A model generated the notes under the pieces. The model saw only the letters and a list, made by a program, of their open reading frames with translations. It ran no database searches and was not told where the DNA came from. A stretch of 64,000 bases of DNA, from the NCBI RefSeq assembly GCF_028368995.1, contig NZ_JAQNDL010000001.1:2816001-2880000 (forward strand). Reading direction: 5' to 3'. Below are positions 16,238-28,511 of the stretch, one piece after another. Position 1 is the first letter of the stretch. The number at the start of each line of letters is the position of its first letter. The translations under genes were made by a program, and so were the position numbers. The DNA comes from Nannocystis bainbridge (GTDB taxonomy: Bacteria > Myxococcota_A > Polyangia > Nannocystales > Nannocystaceae).

Positions 16238-18505
16238 ATCGCGAACACGCGCCCAGACACCCTGCCGCCGCTCGAGGACCGGCCGGTCCGGTGGGTCGGC
16301 CGGATCATCGACGGCCGCTACCGGATCGTCGAGCTGCTCGGCGAGGGCGGCATGGGGGCGGTGTACGTCGCCGAGCACCTCAAGCTGCACAAGCACGTCG
16401 CGCTCAAGACGATCCGGGCCCAGTTCGCCGCCAACAGCCAGGCCGAGGCCCGGTTCACCCGCGAGGCCCTGGCCACCGCGCAGCTCGATCACCCGCACGT
16501 CGTCAGCGCGATCGACTACGGCCATTTGCCCGAGGGCGGGGCCTACCTGGTGATCCAGCTGGTGCGCGGTCACAGCCTGACGAAGCGGATCCAGCAAGGC
16601 CCGCTGCCGTGGCAACAGGCGTGCAAGCTGGGCGCCCAGATCGCCGACGCCCTCGCGGCCGCGCACGGCCTCGGCATCATCCACCGCGATCTCAAGCCCG
16701 ACAACATCCTGCTCGAGCCACGCGAAGGCGACGATTTCCACGCCCGCGTCCTCGACTTCGGCATCGCCCGCGTGCCCGCCCGCGAGGGCACCGGCACGAT
16801 CGCCGGCATCGGCCGACCGATCACCCGCATGGGCGCGGTCGTCGGCACGCCGGGCTACATGGCGCCCGAACAGGCCGTCGGCGAGAAGGTCGACACCCGC
16901 GTCGACCTCTACGCGCTCGGCGTCATCCTGTGGGAGGCGTGCACCGGCCGCTATCTGTGGGACGCCGAGGCGCTCACCGACCTGTTCGCCGCCCAGCTGT
17001 CGACCCCTGCGCCCCACCTGCACGCGGCGACGCGCCGGGAGATCCCGCCACCGCTCGCGGCGCTGGTCAATCAATTGCTGGCGCGCAAGCCCGGGGAGCG
17101 ACCGGCCAGCGCCGCCGCCGTGCGCGACGAATTGCGACGGCTGGCCCTCAGCGCCGAGGTCGACCTGATCCTCGCCGCCAAGCCCGGCCCCGGGTCCGCG
17201 ATCGCCACACCCGTGCCCGCCGGACCACCGGCGGCAAAGGCCTCACCCGCGGCGAATCCCGTCACTCCACCCCGCGGCATCGCTCCCCTGGCGAACGTCA
17301 CGCCCGCTCGCAACATCGCCGCGAGCCCCGTGACTCCCCCGCGCGGCCTGGCGAGTCCCGTCAATGCCCGCGGCCCCGCGGCGAGCCCCGCCTCTCCCTC
17401 TCGCAACGTCGCCCCGGCCCGGGACGCCGCGGTCACTCCGCCCCGCGGCATCTCCCCGCTCGCAGCACGCGGGGCCCCCGTCCCTCCCGGCGTCTCGTCG
17501 ACTCCGCCCGCCGCGGCGAGCCGCCTCACGCCTCCCCGCGGCATCTCGCCCGTCGCCGCCCGCCCCGCGCCGGCGACGAGCCCGACACCCGCCCGCGCCG
17601 CCGGCCCCTCCGCCTCCCATCCCGTCGTCACCGCCGGCCCCTCCGCCTCTTATCCCGCCGTCGGCAGCCCCACCATCGTCGGCACCACCGCCGCCGCCCA
17701 TTCCGGCGGCAACCCCTCCGCCTCCTATCCCGCCGTCGGCGGTCCCAACATTGGCGGCGGTCCCAACATTGGCGGCGGTCCCTCCGCCTCCTATCCCGCT
17801 GTCGGCGGTCCCGCCATTGTCGGTACCACCGCCGCCGTCAGCAATGTCAGCACCTCCGGCGCCGCCGCCTCTGCGCCCGCGACCGGTGCCCCCGCCAGGG
17901 TCAGCCGCGCCACTCCCCAGCCGAAGTCCGTCGCCACCGCCACGGCGATCCCTCGCATCGTCTGGCTCGGCGGGCTCATCGGCCTCGTGCTGATCGTCGT
18001 CACCGTCTTCGTCGCCACCGACCTGGCTGGCCGGGAGGACAGCTCCATCGCCGCAGCCGCCGCGCCCGTCGTCGCCGCTGGCGGCACGACCGGCGATCCT
18101 GCCTCGCCGGACTCGCGCCCGCGCTGGGCCGCGCTCGAGGCCCAGCTCGCCGAAGTCCCCGAGCTCTACGTCGACCACGCGCGGACCTTGTTGACCAGCG
18201 ACGACGCCCGCGCCCGCGAGCGCGCCGGCACGGCCATCGCCCTCGCCCCGCCCGAGGACAAGCCCACCATCCCCGAGTACCTGCGCAACCTCGCATGGTT
18301 CGAGCAGGTCACCGAGTGCGCCCACAAGCGCCCGATCCTCGACAAGATCCGCGACGCCGGCGACCCGCGGGCCCTGCCTGGCCTGCTGCGCATCGCCGCC
18401 ACCCCGCCCGGCGACTGCCGCGTCGGCACCATGCGCTTCGAGTGCATCGAGTGCCTGCGCGACGAGCTCGCCCGCGTCATCACCCGCTTCGAAGCTCGGC
18501 CCTGA
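16238..18505 (+). CDS. Ser/Thr protein kinase with C-terminal transmembrane helix; non-canonical start
   Basis: About 755 residues. Complete Hanks-type kinase domain: Gly loop GEGGMGAV (about 35-42), VALK lysine (57), HRDLKPDN (about 149), DFG (about 174) and GTPGYMAPEQ. A long Ala/Pro/Ser linker (about 330-570) has repeats of PRGI(A/S)P and PSASYPAVG. One transmembrane helix (LGGLIGLVLIVVTVFVA) and a periplasmic helical Cys-containing domain follow. The Gly loop demands a start before ATG 16352, yet between the in-frame stop at 16226 and 16352 there is no ATG, GTG or TTG. ATC at 16238, correctly spaced after TAGTGT, is the best candidate; CTG 16262 is another. A base error in the sequence could also explain this. 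Confidence 0.85.
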   Translation: MANTRPDTLPPLEDRPVRWVGRIIDGRYRIVELLGEGGMGAVYVAEHLKLHKHVALKTIRAQFAANSQAEARFTREALATAQLDHPHVVSAIDYGHLPEGGAYLVIQLVRGHSLTKRIQQGPLPWQQACKLGAQIADALAAAHGLGIIHRDLKPDNILLEPREGDDFHARVLDFGIARVPAREGTGTIAGIGRPITRMGAVVGTPGYMAPEQAVGEKVDTRVDLYALGVILWEACTGRYLWDAEALTDLFAAQLSTPAPHLHAATRREIPPPLAALVNQLLARKPGERPASAAAVRDELRRLALSAEVDLILAAKPGPGSAIATPVPAGPPAAKASPAANPVTPPRGIAPLANVTPARNIAASPVTPPRGLASPVNARGPAASPASPSRNVAPARDAAVTPPRGISPLAARGAPVPPGVSSTPPAAASRLTPPRGISPVAARPAPATSPTPARAAGPSASHPVVTAGPSASYPAVGSPTIVGTTAAAHSGGNPSASYPAVGGPNIGGGPNIGGGPSASYPAVGGPAIVGTTAAVSNVSTSGAAASAPATGAPARVSRATPQPKSVATATAIPRIVWLGGLIGLVLIVVTVFVATDLAGREDSSIAAAAAPVVAAGGTTGDPASPDSRPRWAALEAQLAEVPELYVDHARTLLTSDDARARERAGTAIALAPPEDKPTIPEYLRNLAWFEQVTECAHKRPILDKIRDAGDPRALPGLLRIAATPPGDCRVGTMRFECIECLRDELARVITRFEARP

Positions 18506-18683
18506 GGGCGGCCGCCACGCTCAAGCCCGGCCGCGAGAGCAGCGGCCACCCGCGAGGCGCTCGAGCTGGTCACCTGACCGCCGCCGGCTCCAGGGCCGCG
18601 AATTCACGGCTTTCGCCGTCCAGCGCCATTCACGCCGTGCACCACCGCACGGCCCGCGCGGCGCCTCGCCGCCGCGGCTCGGG

Positions 18684-18689
18684 TAGTCT
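18684..18689 (+). promoter_or_regulatory. -10-like TAGTCT, leaderless-type spacing
   Basis: TAGTCT ends 8 nt before the GTG start at 18698 of the ABC-F gene. Confidence 0.5.
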
Positions 18690-18697
18690 CCGCGCCC

Positions 18698-20320
<1,623 letters not shown>

Positions 20321-20451
20321 GCCCGACCGGCGTGACCGTCGCTGCCGGCGGTCACGCTGTTCGCCCGCCGCCTGCGCGCCCGGCCCGCTGCCTGACCGTT
20401 CGGACAGGACACGAAGCCGGACCGCCGCCCGGCTCTACCTGACTCGATGGA

Positions 20452-20497
20452 CATGCCCCTGAGGGCATGTCCGATCGCACCTGTCCGTCGGCACATG
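20452..20497. repeat. CATG 14-bp phased array between convergent genes
   Basis: CATG 20452, CATG 20466, CCTG 20480 and CATG 20494 are exactly 14 bp apart. Connectors are CCCCTGAGGG, TCCGATCGCA and TCCGTCGGCA. The first forms a CATGCCC/GGGCATG hairpin, a compensated variant of TCC/GGA. It lies between the stop codons of the ABC-F gene and the convergent lipoprotein gene. Confidence 0.9.
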
Positions 20498-20529
20498 CCC
20501 CGACGTTCAGGCGCCCGCGCCGGTCGGCT

Positions 20530-21339
20530 TCAGCCGCAGCTCTCGACGACCACCACGTTCTCGGCGCTGCAGTAGTAGTTGTCGCCGTTCGGCATGCAGC
20601 AGCCGATGCCGTTGACCGCCGTGTCGGGGCTGCACGGGTCGCCCTCCGCTGCGTCGGGCGGGCAGTCGATCGGGTTGACGCCGCCCGGGTCTTCGCCCGC
20701 GCCGCCGCAGCCGTAGTACTCGAAGCTCGCGTCCCAGCCGCAGTTGCCGTACGCCCCGCCGGTGGTCTCGGGCTCGGTCGTGCCGAAGGTCGTGTCCGGG
20801 TCTTCGGTGGTGACCCAGCCGGTGCTCGGCTCCGGCTCGGTCGAGCTCGCGCTCGTGGTCGAGCCGGTGCCGCCGCAGGCCGGCTCGTCGGGGAAGATCG
20901 CCCCGTAGCTGGCGAGCCCGTCGGCGCAGGCCTGAAGACACTGCTCCGTCACTTCGGGCGTGGCCCAGCACGTCCCCTCCGGCCCGTAGGCCATCTCGAT
21001 CTCCGCCAGCGAGTCGGGGTTGATCGCGCCGACGCACAGGATGTACTGCGGACAGTCGCCATACTCCCCGGTGGTCCCGGTGGTCCCCTCGGTCGGGCCG
21101 CCGGTCTCGGTCACGCCCGAGGTCCCGGTGCCGCCCTCGGTCGGGTCGCCGGTCGGGTCGCCGCCGCTCGGGTTGCCGCTCGGGTTGCTGGTCGGCCCGC
21201 CGCTCGGACCGGCCGAGGCCGTGAGGTTGCCGATCGTGTCGAGCGGGTCCTTGCTTTCGCCGCAACCGACGAGCGTCGCGGACACGACCAGGCAAGAGAC
21301 CAAACCAGCGAGGGGACGAGACAGGGACGCGGGGGACAT
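20530..21339 (-). CDS. Cys-rich lipoprotein with Thr/Gly-rich linkers
   Basis: 269 residues. Leader ending LVVSATLVGC (Cys about residue 24), then a Gly/Thr/Pro linker with repeated GGDPTG-like steps to about residue 85. A first small Cys domain (CPQYILCVGAINPDSLAEIE) is followed by a second Thr/Glu-rich linker and a C-terminal Cys domain (GNCGWDASFEYYGCGG, GIGCCMPNGDNYYC) ending in ESCG. ATG 21339 was chosen over upstream starts because it gives a normal leader. The function is unknown; surface or outer-membrane location is inferred. Confidence 0.75.
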   Translation of the reverse strand: MSPASLSRPLAGLVSCLVVSATLVGCGESKDPLDTIGNLTASAGPSGGPTSNPSGNPSGGDPTGDPTEGGTGTSGVTETGGPTEGTTGTTGEYGDCPQYILCVGAINPDSLAEIEMAYGPEGTCWATPEVTEQCLQACADGLASYGAIFPDEPACGGTGSTTSASSTEPEPSTGWVTTEDPDTTFGTTEPETTGGAYGNCGWDASFEYYGCGGAGEDPGGVNPIDCPPDAAEGDPCSPDTAVNGIGCCMPNGDNYYCSAENVVVVESCG

Positions 21340-21541
21340 CGACGGCGCTTCTACCAAGCACATCCGCCCCTCGCAAGCGCCGGCGGGGCCTCGCCGGGTC
21401 CTGGAGCCTTTGCCGGCCGCCGGACCGGACCTGTCCCGAGAGACATCTGACAGTCGCGCCTGGCCGCCCACCGCCCTTACCAGCGACAGGCCGCCCCGCC
21501 CGGGCCCGCGCGGTCGCGCGAGCCCGCGGGCAGCCGCCCCG

Positions 21542-22714
21542 TCAGGGCGTGCAGTAGGCGACCGTGCGACCCGCGTACTCGGTCGTCGCGCAGCCCGAGT
21601 AGCCCGCGGCCACGCAGTCGATCATGCCCGGCTGGTCCCACTCGCAGAACGAGATCGTCGCGCCGTCGCAGCTCTCGGGCCCATCGAGCTCGCACTGCGT
21701 GTTGACGAAGCCGCACGAGGCCCCGCCGGCGAACGGCCCCGCCTGCACGTAGCCGCAGCCCTGCCCGAGCGGCTCGACCGTCGCGCAGTCGCGGCGGCTC
21801 AGCTGCCCGCCGGCGCACGTCTCGAGCACGTCGCCGTCGCACTCCTGCGAGAAGAAGTCGCACGGCTCGCCGGTGCCGATGCAGGCGGTCGCGTTGCGCA
21901 TCGGGTCGAAGCCGCAGGTCTCGCCGGCGATCGTGAACCGCTGCTCGCCGTCCTGGCCGTTGATGAGCACGAAGCCGTTCTGCGTGCGGCAGTCGACGCG
22001 CGACAGGAACCCGTCCGGGTCGCACTCGATCAGCACGGCCGGGTCGTCCGGGTCGCACTTGGCCTCGGTCACCCCGTACTCGCACGGCTCGAGCCCGCAG
22101 CCGGCCCAGATGTCGACCCCGCACTGCTGCCCCGCCGCCGCGCAGTCGATCGCGGCGATCGGCGCGCCCTCGAAGTCGCAGGCGACCCACTGATCGCTCA
22201 CGCACAGGCTGTCACCCGGCTTGTCCTTGCAGGCGTCCGCGTGTGCCTCGGGCGGGGGCGAGCAGGCCCGCACCGTCGCGCAGTCGGGCGCCGCCAGCTT
22301 GCACTCCATCGCCTCGATCGACATGCGCATCGTCCCGGTCGACGACCACGTCCACGGCACCTCGAGCGCGTGCGCCAGGCAGGCCTGCAGCCCCATCGGC
22401 GTGCCGCCGTCGGCCTCGCAGGCGTTGATGCGCAGGCAGTCCTCGACCCGCGGGTCGGTCTCGGGCGGCCCCTCGCTCGTGCCCTCGCTCGTGTCGCCGC
22501 TGGTCGGCGCGCCGGTGGTCGGCTCGGTCGTGCCCTCCGTCGTCGGCCCCGTGGTCGGCCCGGTCGTCGGCCCGCTCGTCGAGCCGGTCGTCGACGCGCT
22601 GTCCGTCGTCGCGCTGTCGGTCGTCGCCCCGCCGTCGGAGCTGCATCCGGCCATCAGCGCCCCGCCGAGCGCGAGGGCCACGAAACTTCTATGTACATGC
22701 CAAGAACGCTGCAT
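21542..22714 (-). CDS. large Cys-rich lipoprotein
   Basis: 390 residues. Leader MQRSWHVHRSFVALALGG with lipobox LMAGC is followed by a Thr/Ser/Gly/Pro linker with repeats of GPTTGPTT (residues about 35-85). The remaining 300 residues contain about 30 Cys, spaced as several disulfide-rich modules (for example ACDFEGAPIAAIDC, GQQCGVDIWAGCGLEPC, TACIGTGEPCDFFSQEC). The modular spacing suggests duplicated small domains. It lies in the same direction as the preceding lipoprotein gene but 200 bp away, so probably not in one operon. Function unknown. Confidence 0.75.
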   Translation of the reverse strand: MQRSWHVHRSFVALALGGALMAGCSSDGGATTDSATTDSASTTGSTSGPTTGPTTGPTTEGTTEPTTGAPTSGDTSEGTSEGPPETDPRVEDCLRINACEADGGTPMGLQACLAHALEVPWTWSSTGTMRMSIEAMECKLAAPDCATVRACSPPPEAHADACKDKPGDSLCVSDQWVACDFEGAPIAAIDCAAAGQQCGVDIWAGCGLEPCEYGVTEAKCDPDDPAVLIECDPDGFLSRVDCRTQNGFVLINGQDGEQRFTIAGETCGFDPMRNATACIGTGEPCDFFSQECDGDVLETCAGGQLSRRDCATVEPLGQGCGYVQAGPFAGGASCGFVNTQCELDGPESCDGATISFCEWDQPGMIDCVAAGYSGCATTEYAGRTVAYCTP

Positions 22715-22898
22715 GCCGCGAGGGTTAGCACGGCGACCTCGCGCGGCCACGTGACGATTCCGCCGCATGCCGCGGAGCGAGCTTGCGATTGCTCTCGCCC
22801 CGCGGGGCCGCCGCCGCGATCCGTCACGCCGAAGCGCCGCGATGTCGCACCCGATCCCGCACCCGCACCTGCGGAGCCTCCCCGCGTGCTCGCAAGGA

Positions 22899-22944
22899 CA
22901 TGTCCCCATCGCCATGTCCCTATCAACATGTCGCAACGGTCATG
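22899..22944. repeat. CATG 14-bp phased array in a divergent intergenic region
   Basis: CATG at 22899, 22913, 22927 and 22941, exactly 14 bp apart, with connectors TCCCCATCGC, TCCCTATCAA and TCGCAACGGT. It sits in the 407-bp gap (22715-23121) between divergent genes, where nothing else was recognised. Here the connectors are poor inverted repeats, so the phased CATG is better conserved than the hairpin. Confidence 0.88.
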
Positions 22945-23121
22945 TCGGTCGCGCGCGAGCGGTCGCGGGCGCGGCTGGGCGCCGGCCCGGGGGCGCGTTC
23001 GGGCGCCAAAGCGCGCATGACGCCCGTTTCCGCGCCCGCCGCGGCAAGGTTACCCGTCGGCCGTCGATCCGGAATACCCTCATCGTGGTCGGCCGTTGTC
23101 CGCCGACCGAGCGAGGCGACG

Positions 23122-25449
23122 ATGGCCACCCCAGGCGAATCTCCCAGCCCTCCGCCGCGCAGTCGCGGCCGCCGGGCCCTCTCGATCACCGCCCAGTTGC
23201 TGCTCGGCCTCGGCCTCGGCGCCGCGCTGACCGAGGTCGCCTTCTCGGTGCGAGACGGCGGCGCGTTCCCCCACGTCAATTTCTACGTCGCCGACCCAGA
23301 GCTCGGCGTCCGCCTCGAGCCGGGCGCGACGATGGAGTTCCGGCTCAAGCCCAACCCCTCGACGACGATCCACGTCAACAGCCGCGGCTACCGCGGCGAC
23401 GAGTGGCCGGCGCCCGGCGGCGACGAGGTGATCGTGGTCGGCGACTCGCAGGTGTTCGGCCTCGGCGTCGACGACGACCGCACCTTCGCGGCCCAGCTCG
23501 CGCAGCTCAGCGGCCGCCCGGTCGTCAACGGCGGCGTGCCGACCTACGGGCCGCAGGAGTACCTCGCGGTCGCGCGCGAGCTGCTGGCCGAGCGTCAGGC
23601 CAAGACCGTCGTGGTCGTCCTCAACTTCGTGAACGATCCATTCGAGATCGATCGGCCCAACCACGAGCGCCACGCGGTGTGGGACGGCTGGGCGGTGCGC
23701 AGCGAGACGGCGCCGGCGAGCGTCACCCAGTTCCCGGGCCGCAAGTGGCTGTTCTCGAAGTCGCACGCGTTCTACACCCTGCGCCGCTGGCTGCACGCGC
23801 GCGGCACCGTGAAGATCCCCGAGGACTCCGAGCTCGGCAGCCCCGTCGACGCCGGCACCCCCTCCGAGGGCGGCCTCGACGACCTCGTGCTCGCCAGCCG
23901 CTCCGCTCGCGCCGCCGCCGACGCCGAGCATCAGACCGCCGTCGCCGCGCTCACCAGCTCGCGCACCCGCCTCGACGACCTCGACAAGCAGCTCACCGAC
24001 CAGCGCGTCACCATCGACCGCAAGCTCGCCGCCGCCAGCGACGACGGCAAGCTCGGCAGCTTCCAGCTCGAGGTCGCCCGCGGCAAGCCCGGCGACATCG
24101 TCCGCGAGGACTACGGCGAATCGAGCCGTTCGGTCCAGGTCACCGCCAGCCTCATCCGCCAGGCCGCCAAGCTGCGCAACGACCAACTCGCCGCCCAGCT
24201 CAAGAAGGAAGAGAAGGCCGGCAAGACCGAGCTCCAGGACCTGATCAAGGCCGAGGCCGGCCTCGTCGCCGAGCAGCAGCGCCTGCGCAAGCAGATCGCC
24301 GCCGGCGTCAAGCCGCCCGGCCGCCCGCCGTCGCGCTTCCACGACTACCTGCAGCAGTTCAAGGCGATGTGCGACGAATACGGCGCCGAGCTGGTGGTGG
24401 TCGCCCTGCCGATCGACGTCCAGGTCGACCCCGGCGAGTGGGCCAAGTACGAGGTCCGCGACGCGCCCGACATGCAGGACTCGCTCATCTTGCTCGACGA
24501 CCTGGTCGCCGACGCCACCTCGCTGGGCCTGCGCGCGCTCGACGTCACCGCCGCCCTGCGCGCGGCCCAGCCCGGCGCCTTCCTCGATCACGACATTCAC
24601 ATGACCGCCAAGGGCCACGCCGCGTTCGCCGTGGCCCTCGCCGATCGCCTCGAGACCGCCCTGCCGGTCGCGCTCGAGGCCCCGAAGGACGGCCTGCCGC
24701 CCGGGCGCTCGTTCGTGCCGACGGCCGCCGAGTGGCCGGCCGCGCCGGAGGTCAAGGTCAGCGGCTCGACGGCGCTCGGCTGCTCGACCCAGATCGAGCG
24801 CGAGTGGTTGCGCGTGCAGTGCCGCCGCCGCGCCGCCGGCGACCGCTTCGGCGGCGTGGTGGTGAGCGAGGGCGCGACCCCGGCGACGATGGCGATGCGC
24901 ACGCTCGACGGCCTGTCGCTGGTCACGCCGCTGACCGTCGGCGAGCCGCTGACCGCCCGCTTCTACTGGAAAAAAGAGGTGCACGATCTGCAGATCCGCT
25001 GGCCCGCGGGCGAGGACGGCAAGCCGCGGTTCGCCGGCGAGTTCGTCAAGGCCGAGCTGACGATGCCGCCGGCCGACGCCGCCGCCGAGGCCGCGATCGC
25101 CGGCCTGTGCGCCTGCCACCAGCAGACCCGCAAGGAGCAACTGTGCGCCCAGGCCGGCAAGCTCGACAACGACTACGAGGACTACGCCTACGACTGCAAG
25201 GACGTCTGCAGCGACCTGTGGGGCGATCCTTCGCTGATCGCCGCCTGCACCCGCGCCCACCCGGCGGACAAGGACTGCGCCGCCCGCCTGGCCTGCGTCC
25301 AGAACGACCCGCTGTTCGCGCCCGCATGTCCCGAGGGACAGATCCTCGCGTTCGCCAGCAACACCTGCCGGAGCCCCTGCGACGAGGCCCACCCGTGCCA
25401 GGAAGGCGCCCGCTGCATGCCCTGGCACGGCGGAGGCGTGTGCCTGTGA
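23122..25449 (+). CDS. membrane-anchored SGNH/GDSL-hydrolase-like protein with coiled-coil insert and Cys-rich tail
   Basis: 775 residues. An N-terminal helix (LSITAQLLLGLGLGAALTEV) precedes an SGNH-like core opening with VVGDSQVFGLGVDDDRTF (GDS nucleophile Ser near residue 112). It closes with FLDHDIHMTAKGHAAFA, where the Asp and His of the D-x-x-H motif lie near 490. Between them is a charged coiled-coil insert of about 180 residues (about 255-400). The last 100 residues are Cys-rich (GLCACHQQTRKEQLC through CRSPCDEAHPC). SGNH proteins with this anchor often modify or deacetylate extracellular polysaccharide; the substrate here is unknown. A CATG module (CATG 25325, CAGA 25339) is translated near the C-terminus. 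Confidence 0.8.
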   Translation: MATPGESPSPPPRSRGRRALSITAQLLLGLGLGAALTEVAFSVRDGGAFPHVNFYVADPELGVRLEPGATMEFRLKPNPSTTIHVNSRGYRGDEWPAPGGDEVIVVGDSQVFGLGVDDDRTFAAQLAQLSGRPVVNGGVPTYGPQEYLAVARELLAERQAKTVVVVLNFVNDPFEIDRPNHERHAVWDGWAVRSETAPASVTQFPGRKWLFSKSHAFYTLRRWLHARGTVKIPEDSELGSPVDAGTPSEGGLDDLVLASRSARAAADAEHQTAVAALTSSRTRLDDLDKQLTDQRVTIDRKLAAASDDGKLGSFQLEVARGKPGDIVREDYGESSRSVQVTASLIRQAAKLRNDQLAAQLKKEEKAGKTELQDLIKAEAGLVAEQQRLRKQIAAGVKPPGRPPSRFHDYLQQFKAMCDEYGAELVVVALPIDVQVDPGEWAKYEVRDAPDMQDSLILLDDLVADATSLGLRALDVTAALRAAQPGAFLDHDIHMTAKGHAAFAVALADRLETALPVALEAPKDGLPPGRSFVPTAAEWPAAPEVKVSGSTALGCSTQIEREWLRVQCRRRAAGDRFGGVVVSEGATPATMAMRTLDGLSLVTPLTVGEPLTARFYWKKEVHDLQIRWPAGEDGKPRFAGEFVKAELTMPPADAAAEAAIAGLCACHQQTRKEQLCAQAGKLDNDYEDYAYDCKDVCSDLWGDPSLIAACTRAHPADKDCAARLACVQNDPLFAPACPEGQILAFASNTCRSPCDEAHPCQEGARCMPWHGGGVCL

Positions 25450-25494
25450 CGGCAGACGCGTCGCCAGCCGGCGCGGCGGGGTTGGCCGTTTGGG

Positions 25495-25739
25495 CATGTC
25501 CCGAGGGACATGTGCCGCGCAACCGCGCTCGGCTCGTGACATTATCCGAAGGACATGTCCCACGGGACACGCCATACCTCGGCAACCCGCTTGCAGGGCA
25601 CGTCACACGCGGCACCGTCGTCATCGATGGACATGTCCCGAGCGACATGTCTCCCGAATCATCCCGCGCTCTCGCGCCTCGCCCCGGCTCCGGCTCCCCG
25701 CGCCTCACATTCCCCAGCGGACATGTCCTTGTAGACATG
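25495..25739. repeat. cluster of four CATG 14-bp phased arrays
   Basis: Four runs: 25495/25509; 25540/25554/25568 (CATT, CATG, CACG); 25632/25646/25660 (CATG, CATG, CATC); 25708/25722/25736 (CATT, CATG, CATG). Within each run the spacing is exactly 14 bp; between runs it is irregular. Connectors include TCCCGAGGGA, ATCCGAAGGA, TCCCACGGGA and TCCTTGTAGA. They fill the 313-bp gap before the ferritin-like gene; no gene was seen in the gap. Confidence 0.9.
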
Positions 25740-25762
25740 TCCCGCCGCCCCCGGAGCCCGCG

Positions 25763-26470
25763 ATGAGCCGCGACCTCACCGGCTTCCTCGCCCGCCTGCT
25801 CAGCCCCCTCGCCTGGCGCGGCCCGACGCGCAGCGCTCGCAAGCTGTACGCCTTCGCCCTCGCCGAGCAGGGCAGCATGCTCGACCTCCGGCTCGCCGCC
25901 GCGCGCACTCCTTCGCCGGCGCGGGCGGCCGCCTACCTGCGCCACGCCGACGACGAGGCCCGGCACGCGCAGATGTTCGCCCGGCGGGCCGCCAGGCTCG
26001 CCGGTGAGGCCGCCCGGCCGTTCGTGCTCCCGCCGCTGCGGGCCGACTCCGAGCGGCTGTTCGAGCTGCTCGGCGAGCGCGAATTCCTCGCCTTCGTGCA
26101 CGTCGGCGAGGAGCGGGCCCGGCGGCAGTTCGAGGCCTACGTCACATGGTTCAAGGGACAGGCGCGCGACCAGGACGCCGCCCTGTTCGAGACCATCCTC
26201 GGCGACGAGCGGCGCCACGGCCGTTACACCCGCGAGCTGCTGTTCGAGCTCGCCGGCGACCTCGAGGCCCGCCGGGCCCTGCGCCGCGTCGGCCGCTGGG
26301 AGCTCGGGCGTCGGTGGCTGCGCGCCGGCCGGTTCGTCGCCGAGCGCGTCTACCTCGTCCTCACCCTCGCCCTCTACGTGCTCGCCGCCCCGCTGGCCCT
26401 GCTCGTCCGCCTGGTCCGACCGATCCGCCCCGGCCTGCGCGCCGAGGGCTCCCGCATCCTGCCCGAGTGA
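25763..26470 (+). CDS. ferritin-like (diiron-type) protein with C-terminal membrane helix
   Basis: 235 residues. Two Glu-x-x-His-type motifs of a four-helix diiron fold are visible, DEARHAQMF (about residue 60) and DERRHGRYT (about residue 150), with further Glu residues at EQGSM and EERARR that complete a plausible metal site. The C-terminus has a hydrophobic stretch (VYLVLTLALYVLAAPLALLV) that would anchor it to the membrane. It is the first gene of an operon, with 7 bp to the carbamoyltransferase gene. The context suggests an oxidative step acting with the carbamoyltransferase, which is inference. A CATG module is read within it (CATG 26146, CAGG 26160). Confidence 0.8.
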   Translation: MSRDLTGFLARLLSPLAWRGPTRSARKLYAFALAEQGSMLDLRLAAARTPSPARAAAYLRHADDEARHAQMFARRAARLAGEAARPFVLPPLRADSERLFELLGEREFLAFVHVGEERARRQFEAYVTWFKGQARDQDAALFETILGDERRHGRYTRELLFELAGDLEARRALRRVGRWELGRRWLRAGRFVAERVYLVLTLALYVLAAPLALLVRLVRPIRPGLRAEGSRILPE

Positions 26471-26477
26471 TCGCCTC

Positions 26478-28172
<1,695 letters not shown>

Positions 28173-28187
<15 letters not shown>

Positions 28188-28244
28188 CCGCGCATGATCG
28201 CGGTGCTCGCGTCGCTCGTGAGCGAGAGGACCCCATGACCGCGC
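28173..28244 (+). repeat. duplicated ribosome-site and start-codon segment
   Basis: A 21-bp segment beginning GAGAGGACCCCATGACC occurs at 28173-28193 and again at 28224-28244, 51 bp apart. Each copy carries a ribosome-binding-like GAGAGG and an in-frame ATG (28184 and 28235), giving the small downstream gene two nearly identical start sites. Confidence 0.85.
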
Positions 28245-28450
28245 CCGTCGTGACCCGTCCGCCGCGCCCCGGCCTGCTGCGCCGCCTCGCCGCTCGCCTG
28301 CGCACCATCGGCGGCCTCATCCTCCATTTCCTCCACCCGGCGAGGTTCGTGCTCGCCCCGCTGCTGATCGTCCTGCTGCTCGCGGGCGTGCTGCTGTGGC
28401 TCACCGGCGGCCTCGCCTACGTGGCCCCGTTCGTCTACACGCTGTTCTGA
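28184..28450 (+). CDS. small DUF5989-like membrane protein
   Basis: 88 residues from ATG 28184 (ATGA overlap with the carbamoyltransferase stop) or 71 residues from ATG 28235. One membrane helix (FVLAPLLIVLLLAGVLLWL) and the ending YVAPFVYTLF match the small DUF5989 family, which usually ends APFIYTLF and is commonly encoded beside carbamoyltransferases. From established context the protein belongs to the carbamoyltransferase module; its biochemical role is unknown. The shorter start fits family size better, and the duplicated start region may reflect a recent 51-bp tandem duplication. Confidence 0.8.
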
Positions 28451-28465
28451 TCCTGGAAACCAGGA
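28451..28465 (+). terminator. short hairpin after the carbamoyltransferase operon
   Basis: TCCTGG-AAA-CCAGGA gives a 6-bp perfect stem directly after the stop codon at 28450. There is no T-run, so the terminator role is a guess. Confidence 0.3.
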
Positions 28466-28511
28466 CGCTCCCGCTTTCCGCTGGCGCAACTCACCGACTG
28501 ACGCCAAGCCG

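Noticed and set aside
20452..20497. Classical rho-independent terminator for the ABC-F gene
   Set aside because: The hairpins have only short stems and no T-run. They belong to the phased CATG family; a termination role remains possible but is not shown.
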